Source: Peptococcaceae bacterium (GTDB lineage Bacteria > Bacillota > DSM-521 > Neomoorellales > Neomoorellaceae). Taken from it: a stretch of 15,480 nt of DNA. The stretch covers positions 1 through 15,480 of the forward strand of contig DOLC01000110.1 of NCBI GenBank assembly GCA_003509545.1, read 5' to 3'. The position numbers and the translations under genes are program-made. Positions 1 to 6,868 of the stretch are shown in pieces (the first letter of the stretch is position 1; each line of letters opens with the position of its first letter). The notes below the pieces were generated by a model. That model made no database searches. It was not told the origin of the DNA and saw only the letters and a program-made list of their open reading frames with translations.

Positions 1-51
1 CGGCGACCACCGAGATCTACACTCTTTCCCTACACGACGCTCTTCCGATCT
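1..51 (+). other. Illumina P5/universal adapter (sequencing artefact)
   Basis: These 51 bases match the 3' part of the standard Illumina universal adapter, from the CGGCGACCACCGAGATC portion to the terminal CTCTTCCGATCT, lacking only the first few bases. This is library sequence left in the assembly and not part of the organism. The genomic insert begins at about base 52 (CGAGGGC). The match is recalled from the published adapter sequence and is exact as far as I can read it. Confidence 0.98.
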
Positions 52-303
52 CGAGGGCATGTATCCTTGCGGCCGGCAACTGAGGCCGGATGCTTAAATC
101 CTGCCGGGAAGCCTGCCTTAAGCCTTTAAGCCAAGCAAAAGTCCTGCCCGCGAGGGAGGCCTTTGCGAGCGAAAGCCAAGCAGGCCGGGATCAAAACTGG
201 GGATACGTCAGAGCATGAATGGGTCAAGGGAGCATGAGTGGGGAGGAGCTAATATTAAAGTTGGCTCTTTGATAGGCATGAAAACCAAGGGGTGGTTCTA
301 CCG
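52..303. other. Non-coding left flank with short repeats and hairpins
   Basis: No convincing gene is present. Visible structure includes a hairpin at 158-177 (seven pairs, one C-A mismatch, loop CGAG) enclosed by CCTGC (143-147) and GCAGG (180-184); CCGGC (73-77) facing GCCGG (85-89); an 8-bp direct repeat GCCAAGCA at 130-137 and 175-182; and a tandem near-repeat GAGCATGA(A/G)TGGG at 211-223 and 230-242. The segment 144-172 resembles 15441-15469 at the other end of the contig. No -10/-35 pair stands out before the first gene. Function unknown. Confidence 0.5.
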
Positions 304-1026
304 ATGCCGACAGGACGTATCATAGCCTTTCCGAAGGGCAATCCCTCCATAGCAGAAGTGCTAAATAGATTTCTCGAAGCCCAAAGGGGCATAGTGGGCC
401 CCAAGACCCGGAGACGATATGAATGTCTTATCCCCGCCTGGCAGGAGTACCTGGATCGTTACGGAACATGGCACCTGACCCGCATGGAAAGGGCTATTTG
501 GAAAAAGTACTCCCGCCGCACTAAATATGGCTTTACCCAAGTTTTTCCTCCGGAAATGCTGGTGCGCAGCGCGCCCGAATTCTTCGGCGAATACGCCATG
601 GAGGAAATTATGGACCTCCAGGTCCTGGAGTACGCCGGGACTATAGTGAGAAAGCTGGCCAAGTGGCTTGCCGAAGAAAAGTTGCTAGATCCCGGAGAGG
701 CCACCGCTTTGTGGCATATAGGTACCAAGGTGAAAAAGGAATTCCTGGCGGCGGCTGCAGCCCTCCTGGCCCTAGACCTGCGTTACAGTTACCGGAGGCC
801 CTATGATAGGCCTTCCTGGGTTGGAAAATATGAACTGGTGGAGGTTTTGCCGGGACGTTTAAGATTTAGAGTGCGGGACCAGGACCTTGAGGTACTGGTA
901 CCCCTCCACGTGACCAATAGGTGCCGGCCCGGTTGGGTTTTCTCCCTCAGGTTGTGCTGGAAACGCAGTAAGCTGGTCCTGGTGGGCGCTGAAAAAGTAA
1001 ACATCTTCGGCTGGCGAAACAAGTAG
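304..1026 (+). CDS. Hypothetical protein with integrase-like N-terminal region
   Basis: I do not recognise a named family. The product is 240 aa if it starts at ATG 304, which has AAGGGGTGG (287-295) as a plausible ribosome binding site. A GTG at 292 would add four residues but has no well-placed site, and the frame is closed by a TAA at 256-258. Residues about 15-55 (a helix with FLEAQRG, then TRRRYECLIPAWQEYLDRYG) resemble the SAM-like DNA-binding domain at the N-terminus of tyrosine recombinases. The middle (residues 100-130, ending in the basic helix VRKLAKWLAEEKLL) is helical, and the C-terminal 80 residues look beta-rich and basic. There is no Arg...His-x-x-Arg...Tyr catalytic set, so this is not a functional recombinase. 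It ends 48 nt before comM and may be cotranscribed with it. DNA or RNA binding is a guess from charge and fold. Confidence 0.75.
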   Translation: MPTGRIIAFPKGNPSIAEVLNRFLEAQRGIVGPKTRRRYECLIPAWQEYLDRYGTWHLTRMERAIWKKYSRRTKYGFTQVFPPEMLVRSAPEFFGEYAMEEIMDLQVLEYAGTIVRKLAKWLAEEKLLDPGEATALWHIGTKVKKEFLAAAAALLALDLRYSYRRPYDRPSWVGKYELVEVLPGRLRFRVRDQDLEVLVPLHVTNRCRPGWVFSLRLCWKRSKLVLVGAEKVNIFGWRNK

Positions 1027-1074
1027 TGTTTTTCTGTAGTTGGCCGTACCTTTACGACTTATCGGGGGTTCCAA

Positions 1075-2598
1075 ATGCTGGCCATTGTTAACTCCGTCGT
1101 CCTGGTGGGCCTGGAGGGTCAAAAGGTAAGGGTGGAGGTAGATATTGGAAGTGGCCTGCCCCTTTTTGAGGTGGTAGGGCTCCCGGACCCTTCGGTAAGA
1201 GAAGCCCGAGAACGAGTCAGGGCAGCCCTCAAGAACTCCGGATTCGAGTTTCCCCTTCGCCGCATCATCGTCAATCTGGCCCCCGGTGACATAAAGAAAG
1301 AGGGCCCTATTTACGACCTGCCCATAGCCCTGGGCATTTTATCCGCCGCGGGCGAACTGAAAGGCGAGGCGGCAGCGTCGGTGTATGCCGTGGGAGAGCT
1401 CTCCCTGGAAGGCACCCTGCAGCCGGTTCCTGGAGTCTTGCCCATGGCCCTGGCCCTTCAAGAGATCGAGCCGGGAGCCACTTTTATTGTGCCGTCGGCC
1501 AATGCTAACGAAGCCGCTCTGGCCACCCGTTTGAGGGTAATGGCGGCCGAAAATCTCGTGGAAGTCGTGGCCTACCTGCGGGGTGAGGGAGAACTGCCCG
1601 TAGTCGAAGCGGCAGATCCGTCCGGCCCAATCAGGTATACCGCCGGAATTGATATGGCAGAAATCAAGGGACAGGAGGCCGCCAAGAGGGCCCTGGAGAT
1701 CGCGGCAGCCGGCGGCCATAATGTACTTCTCATCGGAAGCCCCGGGGCCGGGAAGACCATGCTGGCCCGGAGTGTACCTTCCATTCTGCCGCCCTTAACC
1801 TACGAAGAAGCCTTAACGGTGACCAAGATTTACAGCGCAGCCGGGCTCTTGACCCCGGGCCAGGGCTTAATGACGGAGCGGCCTTTCCGCGCGCCTCACC
1901 ATACCGCTTCCACGGCCAGTATTATCGGCGGTGGCCGGGTGCCGAAACCCGGCGAAGTGAGTTTGGCGACCCACGGTGTTCTTTTCCTCGATGAGGTGGC
2001 GGAGTTTCGCCGGGATGTCTTGGAAGCCCTGCGCCAGCCTTTAGAAGACCGGGTGGTTACCGTGGCGCGAGTTGCGGCAGCTATTACCTATCCTGCCAAT
2101 TTTATCCTTATCGCAAGTATGAATCCTTGTCCCTGCGGCTACTTCGCCGACGAGAGGAAAGCCTGCACCTGTACCCCTTATCAGATAGCCCAGTACCGCA
2201 AACGCTTGTCCGGTCCTCTGCTGGACCGCATTGACCTCCATATAGCAATACGCCGTCTTGAGTACCGGGAGATTGAAACTAAAGAGGGGGCGGAACCCTC
2301 TGCGGTGGTCCGTCAGAGGGTGACGGAGGCCAGGGAGCGGCAGCGCCGGCGCCTGGCGTCGTGGGGCCTAGGCTGCAATGCTGAAATGAGCGGACAGCAA
2401 GCCCGGGAGCACTGCCGCCTTTCCCGGGCGGCCAAGCTTCTTTTGCGCTCGGCCTTTAATAAACTCGCCCTGTCCTTGCGGGGCCACGACCGCGTCCTTA
2501 AGGTGGCGCGTACCATTGCCGACCTGGAGGGGGCAGAGGTGGTTGAAGAGCACCACCTGGCCGAAGCCCTTCAATACCGCTCTCCATGGGGAGGCTGA
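1075..2598 (+). CDS. comM: YifB/ComM family Mg-chelatase-like AAA+ ATPase
   Basis: A 507-aa protein of usual length for the YifB/ComM family, hexameric AAA+ motor proteins. Studied members (ComM) promote branch migration during natural transformation. Domains in order: an N-terminal ChlI-like domain (about 1-170, opening MLAIVNSVVLVGLEG), the AAA+ core with Walker A GSPGAGKT at 221-228 and Walker B LFLDE at 303-307, then the family's cysteine-rich signature PCPCGY at 351-356 with two more cysteines at 364 and 366, and a C-terminal Mg-chelatase-type helical domain (about 400-500). The ATG at 1075 follows GGGGG. Despite the chelatase homology, no bchD/chlH-type partner is nearby, so a metal-chelatase role is unlikely. 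dprA, another transformation gene, lies downstream beyond the murJ-gatD cassette. A probable terminator follows directly. Confidence 0.95.
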   Translation: MLAIVNSVVLVGLEGQKVRVEVDIGSGLPLFEVVGLPDPSVREARERVRAALKNSGFEFPLRRIIVNLAPGDIKKEGPIYDLPIALGILSAAGELKGEAAASVYAVGELSLEGTLQPVPGVLPMALALQEIEPGATFIVPSANANEAALATRLRVMAAENLVEVVAYLRGEGELPVVEAADPSGPIRYTAGIDMAEIKGQEAAKRALEIAAAGGHNVLLIGSPGAGKTMLARSVPSILPPLTYEEALTVTKIYSAAGLLTPGQGLMTERPFRAPHHTASTASIIGGGRVPKPGEVSLATHGVLFLDEVAEFRRDVLEALRQPLEDRVVTVARVAAAITYPANFILIASMNPCPCGYFADERKACTCTPYQIAQYRKRLSGPLLDRIDLHIAIRRLEYREIETKEGAEPSAVVRQRVTEARERQRRRLASWGLGCNAEMSGQQAREHCRLSRAAKLLLRSAFNKLALSLRGHDRVLKVARTIADLEGAEVVEEHHLAEALQYRSPWGG

Positions 2599-2626
2599 AC
2601 CTTCCACGTCGGCCCCCTCTTTTTTT
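2588..2626 (+). terminator. Probable rho-independent terminator after comM
   Basis: GGGGAGGC (2588-2595) pairs with GCCCCCTC (2612-2619), giving six Watson-Crick pairs, one G-T and one A-C mismatch. A 16-nt loop separates the arms and seven T residues follow at once (2620-2626). The stem overlaps the last codons and stop of comM. The long loop and the mismatch lower confidence, but the GC stem followed by a T run is the classical layout and separates comM from the murJ group. Confidence 0.5.
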
Positions 2627-2710
2627 GCCGCCTCGAAGGGGTTAAAATACCCTTAGCCCGGCAAAAATGGAAGGAGATATTTCAAAGCAACGTAGAGGGA
2701 AGGTCTGCTG

Positions 2711-4324
2711 GTGACGGAAAAAGCAACGGCCCGGGTGGAATTGGGCTTGGCCCATTGGGCCATGGTGATGACCGCTGCCTCCATCGCCTCCCGCGTGTTA
2801 GGGTTTTTGCGTAATACGGCCATCTCCGCCCTTTTCGGCCAGAACCGCCTAACGGACATGCTCAATACTTCCTTTGTTATTCCGGACACCATTTATTTGG
2901 TCCTGGTGGGAGGCGGGATAAGTTCTGCCTTTATCCCGGTCCTGTCCACCTATTTGGCGGAGAAAAGGGAAAAAGAGGTCTGGGAAGTTGTAAGTATTGC
3001 TTTCAATACAGTACTCCTCCTGGTGAGCCTGGCCATCCTCCTCTGCATGTCCGCGACGCCGTTCCTGGTGCGCCTCGTGGCTCCGGGTTTCGACGACCAG
3101 GAGGTAGCCTACACGGCCTTTTTGACCCGCATCGGTCTAGTCAGTATATTGTTCCACTCCCTGAACGGGGTCCTCATGGGAACCGAATACGCCTACCAGT
3201 CCTTTATCGGAACGGTTATCGGCCCTCTTGTATATAACGCGGCCATTATTGTTTTCGGTATTATCCTGGCCCAGCCTCTGGGCATTGCGGCCTTCGCGGT
3301 TTCCACTCTGATAGGGGCCTTCCTTAACTTTCTGGTACAGGTCTGGGGTGTAGGGCGCCTCAAGCCCCGTTATAGCTTGTCCCTTAACTTTTACCATCCG
3401 GCTATAAGGCGGATCGGTCATCTTATGTTGCCGGTGGCCTTGGGCCTCTCCATCGCCCAGATCAACCTTTTTATCAACCAGACCTTCATCGCCTCTTTTC
3501 TGCCCCAGGGCTCTATTAACGCCCTGACCCTTGCTAGCCGGGTGGTGATGGTCCCCATGCTCTTTGCCACTTCCATAGGTATTACCTTGCTGCCGGCCCT
3601 AACCCGGCTGGCCGCCCAGGAAGAACGGGAAACCTTCCGCAGCTACCTGGTTACTTCCTTAAGAACGATTGTTTTCCTGGCCCTGCCGGCCACCGTGGGA
3701 CTGATGGTACTGGGAGAGCAGGTAATCAAGGTGCTTTTCGAACACGGGCGTTTTACGCGCCAGGATACCCTCCTCACCGCCGGGGCCCTTACTTTTTACG
3801 CTTTAGGTATTGCCGCTTACGGAGCCTATGAGATTCTGGCCCGCGCCTTTTACGCCCTGCAGGACACGAGGACCCCTTTGAAAACCAGCCTCTTAACCCT
3901 CGCCCTGGGAACGGTCCTCAATTTTACCTTAGGTCCCCTCTGGGGGGTTAGGGGCCTGGCCTTGGCTTATTCACTGGCTGGCTGGTTTAATGCTTTCCTT
4001 CTATATTACTCTCTACGCCGGAGGGGGTTGGTGCCCATGGACTTCGGAGCCGTAGGCCGTACCATTGTCCAGAGTCTGGGGGGCGCCCTTATAATGGGCC
4101 TGGTCCTGAAGCTCCTGGCCGGGAGGATCGCCTTGGGTTGGCCGGCTTTAGGAGTAGCAAGGGAAGGGTTAGAACTGTTAATTATGATCGGGCTAGGGGC
4201 AGTTCTCTATTTCGGCTTGGCCTGGGTTGGGCACATGGAGGAATTGGAACATTTGCGGAGAATACTTAGGCGGCGGTTCCGCCGAACCAGGCCGGTAGGA
4301 GGGCAGGAAACCCGTGATGTTTAA
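2711..4324 (+). CDS. murJ: Lipid II flippase MurJ (MviN family)
   Basis: A 537-aa polytopic membrane protein of the MOP superfamily that flips lipid II across the cytoplasmic membrane for peptidoglycan synthesis. About 13-14 hydrophobic segments can be counted along its length. The N-terminal signature is typical: SRVLGFLRNTAISALFG (residues 27-43, with Arg28 and Arg34), then the TDMLNTSFVIPD and GGGISSAFIPVLS motifs. The central stretch with ASRVVMVPMLFATSIG and LLPALTRLA is also diagnostic. The C-terminus ends in a basic cytosolic tail. The start is GTG 2711, preceded by GGGAAGG about 8 nt upstream. The last 11 nt overlap murT, so the two genes are almost certainly translated together. A TAAAAT at 2643-2648 could be a -10 element, but no good -35 is seen. 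Confidence 0.96.
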   Translation: MTEKATARVELGLAHWAMVMTAASIASRVLGFLRNTAISALFGQNRLTDMLNTSFVIPDTIYLVLVGGGISSAFIPVLSTYLAEKREKEVWEVVSIAFNTVLLLVSLAILLCMSATPFLVRLVAPGFDDQEVAYTAFLTRIGLVSILFHSLNGVLMGTEYAYQSFIGTVIGPLVYNAAIIVFGIILAQPLGIAAFAVSTLIGAFLNFLVQVWGVGRLKPRYSLSLNFYHPAIRRIGHLMLPVALGLSIAQINLFINQTFIASFLPQGSINALTLASRVVMVPMLFATSIGITLLPALTRLAAQEERETFRSYLVTSLRTIVFLALPATVGLMVLGEQVIKVLFEHGRFTRQDTLLTAGALTFYALGIAAYGAYEILARAFYALQDTRTPLKTSLLTLALGTVLNFTLGPLWGVRGLALAYSLAGWFNAFLLYYSLRRRGLVPMDFGAVGRTIVQSLGGALIMGLVLKLLAGRIALGWPALGVAREGLELLIMIGLGAVLYFGLAWVGHMEELEHLRRILRRRFRRTRPVGGQETRDV

Positions 4325-5705
4325 ACTTATTCTTTGTTCGCTGGCCGTATTTCTGGGCCGCCTGGCGGCCCTCCTTTGTCGCCTGGCAGGTCGGGAGGCC
4401 ACCTCCCTCCCGGGCTATATAGCGCTCAAGGTCTATCCAGGGCTTTTGGGCCAACTGGCCCGGGGCTTAAGCCCCGTTATAATCGTTACCGGTACTAACG
4501 GTAAGACTACCACCTCCAACCTACTGGCTCGCCTGTTGGCCGCTCAAGGTCGCCAGGTGGTTTCCAACGGCGAAGGGGCCAACATGCCCGCGGGAGTGGC
4601 CACGGCCCTACTCAAAGGGGCAAGGGGTAAAGGCCATGGCCCGGCGGCGGTTTTAGAGGTGGATGAAGGCAGCTTAGGTATAGTCCTCAGGCAGGTATCC
4701 GCCCACCTGGTGGTAGTTACCAATCTCCTCCGTGACCAACTGGACCGGTACCATGAATTAGATCAGTTGGCCTCTTCTATAAAGGGGGCCCTGGCGCAGG
4801 TGCCCGAGGCCCGGCTCCTCCTCAATGCCGATGATCCCTTAGTTGCTTCCTTGGGGGGTGACGGACGGGAAGTTATCTACTACAGTTTGGAGCGTACCCC
4901 CCTTAGCCGGACCCGTCCGGCCGATGTCCTGGAAGGTCACCTGTGCCCTTCCTGCCGGGTACCCTTGGCGTATACCTATTATCATTACGGTCATTTGGGC
5001 TCCTACCGCTGCCCTCACTGCGGATGGGCGCGCCCTGAAGGAGCCTTTCGGGGCGAAGATTTCCACCGGGAGGAAGACGGTTTTTCCCTTGATTTCGTTT
5101 TTAACGACGGTCGAATAAGGTTGACGAGTCCCCTTCCCGGCGTCTATAATGCTTATAACGTCTTGGCCGCCGGCAGCGCAGGGATGCTTTTGGGAGTAGA
5201 GCCTTCGGTAATACGGGAAGTAGTGAAGGATTTTCGCCCGGGGCGGGGACGTGTAGAGGGTTTCCGGTTGGCGGGCAAGGAGGGTGTTCTAGTTCTCGTC
5301 AAGAATCCCGTCGGGATGGCCGAAGCCCTGCGGACCGTGGCGGGGAATCGTCCGGCGGCATATGTGGTGGCTATCAACGACCTGGCCGCCGACGGCCGCG
5401 ATGTATCCTGGCTCTGGGACGTCGACCTGGAGCCCCTCCTTAAGTCCCCCTACGCGCGGATTATTTGTTCCGGCCTCAGGGCGTGGGATATGGCCGTTTG
5501 CCTGAAATACAGCGGGGTGAGCCTGGAGGCGTTAAGGGTGATCCCGGACCTGGAAGCCGCCCTGCGCGAGGCCGTCGAGGAACCCGTTGACTACCTCATT
5601 ATATTAAGCACTTATACCAATCTCGCCCTTTGCCGCCGCTTACTCAAGGGGATGGGAGCGCAAAGTGAAGCTGCATATATGCCACCTGTATCCCGACCTG
5701 CTTAA
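4314..5705 (+). CDS. murT: Lipid II isoglutaminyl synthase, Mur-ligase subunit MurT
   Basis: A 463-aa Mur-ligase homologue. With GatD it amidates the alpha-carboxyl of D-Glu in the lipid II stem peptide, using ATP and glutamine. After a hydrophobic N-terminal helix, the ATP-binding loop GTNGKTT is at residues 60-66. A four-cysteine zinc ribbon, characteristic of MurT and absent from MurC-F, is formed by CPSC at 211-214 and CPHC at 233-236. The C-terminal MurT domain carries NDLAADGRDVSWLWD (355-369). In characterised MurT/GatD complexes an Asp in this domain completes the GatD catalytic triad; I did not fix which Asp. The gene starts inside the end of murJ and its 3' end overlaps gatD by 41 nt, matching the obligate heterodimer. 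FolC or MurE are excluded by the zinc ribbon and the gatD partner. Confidence 0.95.
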   Translation: MMFKLILCSLAVFLGRLAALLCRLAGREATSLPGYIALKVYPGLLGQLARGLSPVIIVTGTNGKTTTSNLLARLLAAQGRQVVSNGEGANMPAGVATALLKGARGKGHGPAAVLEVDEGSLGIVLRQVSAHLVVVTNLLRDQLDRYHELDQLASSIKGALAQVPEARLLLNADDPLVASLGGDGREVIYYSLERTPLSRTRPADVLEGHLCPSCRVPLAYTYYHYGHLGSYRCPHCGWARPEGAFRGEDFHREEDGFSLDFVFNDGRIRLTSPLPGVYNAYNVLAAGSAGMLLGVEPSVIREVVKDFRPGRGRVEGFRLAGKEGVLVLVKNPVGMAEALRTVAGNRPAAYVVAINDLAADGRDVSWLWDVDLEPLLKSPYARIICSGLRAWDMAVCLKYSGVSLEALRVIPDLEAALREAVEEPVDYLIILSTYTNLALCRRLLKGMGAQSEAAYMPPVSRPA

Positions 5706-6456
5706 TCTCTACGGAGACCGCGGCAACCTCCTGGTCCTCTATCGCCGCGCCCGTTGGCGGGGGATAGCAGTAGAAATAACCGGTGTTTCTCTGGGGGACC
5801 CCTTGGATCCCAAACTATACGACTTGTTTTTCCTGGGAGGAGGTCCCGACCAGGAACAAGGAGTGGCGGCCGGGGACCTGCTTACCAAAGGACCCTGGCT
5901 GAGGGAAGCTGTGGAAGAAGGAGCTGCGGTCCTCGCCATATGCGGCGGGTACCAACTCGTCGGTCGCTATTACCGTACCGCAGGAGGGGATATACTTCCC
6001 GGCCTTGGTCTACTGCCGGTATATACCGAAGCAGGGAACAGCCGCCTGAAGGGGAACATAGCTGTTCGCTCTCCTTGCCTGGACGACCCTCGGCCGGTGG
6101 TGGGCTTTGAAAACCATGGAGGCCGCACCTTTATAGAGGCTGAAGGGTCCGGGGAGCCCTTGGGCTACGTGGTATTCGGTTTTGGTAATAACGGATCGGA
6201 CGGCACCGAAGGGTGTATTTGCGGGAAGGTCATAGGAACCTACCTCCACGGTCCCCTCTTGGCGAAAAATCCCCATCTGGCCGATTACGTCTTGTCCCTG
6301 GCGCTGAAAAGGCGATACCGTGGGGTGGTTTTACCCCCCCTGGAAGATGAACTGGAGTGGAAGGCCAACGAGGCTTTCTTGCGGCGGTTCGGCCGGGGGG
6401 TGGGGGAAAGGGAGAACAAGAAAGGGGTAACCCTCGCCCGGTCGGCAGCGGGCTAG
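5665..6456 (+). CDS. gatD: Lipid II isoglutaminyl synthase, glutaminase subunit GatD
   Basis: A 263-aa class I glutamine amidotransferase of the CobB/CobQ-like type that supplies ammonia to MurT. The typical GatD opening is present (MKLHICHLYPDLLNLYGDRG). The nucleophile is Cys93 in AICGGYQ, and the catalytic histidine is His195 in GTYLHGP. The third triad residue comes from MurT in this family. The start is GTG 5665, within murT, giving a 41-nt overlap. The last 20 residues (after the KANEAFLRRFGR motif) are a low-complexity basic tail that may not be conserved. A cobyric acid synthase is rejected because the protein is short, lacks the synthetase domain, and sits beside murT. Confidence 0.95.
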   Translation: MKLHICHLYPDLLNLYGDRGNLLVLYRRARWRGIAVEITGVSLGDPLDPKLYDLFFLGGGPDQEQGVAAGDLLTKGPWLREAVEEGAAVLAICGGYQLVGRYYRTAGGDILPGLGLLPVYTEAGNSRLKGNIAVRSPCLDDPRPVVGFENHGGRTFIEAEGSGEPLGYVVFGFGNNGSDGTEGCICGKVIGTYLHGPLLAKNPHLADYVLSLALKRRYRGVVLPPLEDELEWKANEAFLRRFGRGVGERENKKGVTLARSAAG

Positions 6457-6460
6457 CAAC

Positions 6461-6487
6461 TGCCGAAAGAAACATACCCTTTCGGCA
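6461..6487. repeat. Perfect 9-bp hairpin after gatD
   Basis: TGCCGAAAG (6461-6469) and CTTTCGGCA (6479-6487) are perfect inverted repeats separated by nine bases. The hairpin begins four bases after the gatD stop. The following bases (TAAATCTG) do not form a T run, so it is not a canonical intrinsic terminator. It may stabilise the 3' end of the mRNA, or belong to the insertion-element remnant that follows. Confidence 0.55.
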
Positions 6488-6498
6488 TAAATCTGAAT

Positions 6499-6590
6499 GT
6501 ACCGCGAGTTCCGCGGGAATTTACGCCTGTGCACACCGGAGGTTGTAGGCTTATAAGCCGGTGCTGGTGGATGAAGCAGGAAGCCTTGAG
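6499..6590 (+). mobile_element. Relic of IS200/IS605-type tnpB 3' end (omega-RNA-like)
   Basis: No transposase gene remains, but this short stretch looks like the right end of an IS200/IS605-family element. Read in the gatD frame it encodes VPRVPREFTPVHTGG and then WWMKQEA, resembling the variable C-terminal tail of TnpB proteins, which often contain REFTPV-like and MKQEA-like strings. At RNA level there are two hairpins: CCGCG (6502-6506) with CGCGG (6512-6516), and CACCGG (6534-6539) with CCGGTG (6558-6563), enclosing the palindromic CTTATAAG. They are followed by GGATGAAGCAGGAAGCC (6569-6585), the kind of sequence found just inside the right end, where omega-RNA scaffolds finish. Both resemblances are from memory. 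No left end or tnpA is visible, and the boundaries are approximate. Confidence 0.42.
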
Positions 6591-6661
6591 TAGATATTTT
6601 TCTACGAAAGGTGGAACGGAAAAAGCCCTTACAGAGCATCTTTTTACAGGGGGTGGGATTG

Positions 6662-6796
6662 ATGCTCAAAGCTTTGGCCGCCCTGGCTTCCCTGGTGTTA
6701 CAGGTTTTTTTCTTCCTTCTCCTTTTAATGGCTATCGGTGATCGGGGAAGGACGGGTAAGGATCGGGAGGGGAAACCGGCCGGAGGACACCCCTAA
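6662..6796 (+). CDS. Small single-pass membrane protein, unknown function
   Basis: A 44-aa ORF, too short to assign. ATG 6662 has a strong purine-rich site (AGGGGGTG) about 7 nt upstream, better than the longer alternative beginning at GTG 6611. Residues about 4-24 form one uninterrupted hydrophobic helix (LASLVLQVFFFLLLLMAI), followed by a charged, Gly-rich tail (GDRGRTGKDREGKPAGGHP). The distribution suggests an N-out or signal-anchor protein with the basic tail in the cytoplasm. It stands alone between the insertion relic and dprA. The good ribosome binding site, clear amphipathic layout and separation from other frames make it likely real. No function can be inferred. Confidence 0.6.
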   Translation: MLKALAALASLVLQVFFFLLLLMAIGDRGRTGKDREGKPAGGHP

Positions 6797-6868
6797 GCAG
6801 AACCTTTAACCGGTTTTTGCCCGGCCGAACCCTGCAAGGCGAATATTCGGCGGGGGGAACAGGGAAAA

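Noticed and set aside
215..325. Possible 36-aa peptide starting at ATG 215
   Set aside because: It overlaps the start of the 240-aa gene, has no good ribosome binding site at the right distance and no recognisable pattern.
1075..2598. A magnesium chelatase subunit for (bacterio)chlorophyll synthesis
   Set aside because: The N-terminal domain and the PCPCGY motif are those of YifB/ComM, and there are no other chelatase or tetrapyrrole genes in the window.
2667..2714. A 15-aa leader-like ORF whose TGA overlaps the murJ GTG
   Set aside because: There is no ribosome binding site before it, no repeated regulatory codons and no attenuator hairpin. The overlap with the murJ start is probably chance.
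5665..6456. gatD as cobyric acid synthase (CobQ) and murT as a MurE/FolC ligase
   Set aside because: The glutaminase lacks a synthetase domain. The ligase has the MurT zinc ribbon and MurT C-terminal domain, and the two genes overlap as in MurT/GatD operons.
6776..6832. Possible terminator between the small membrane gene and dprA (GGCCGG...CCGGCC, and AACCGGTTTTT)
   Set aside because: The GC arms are separated by more than 40 bases, and the short AACC/GGTT stem beside the T run has only four pairs. This is too weak to call.
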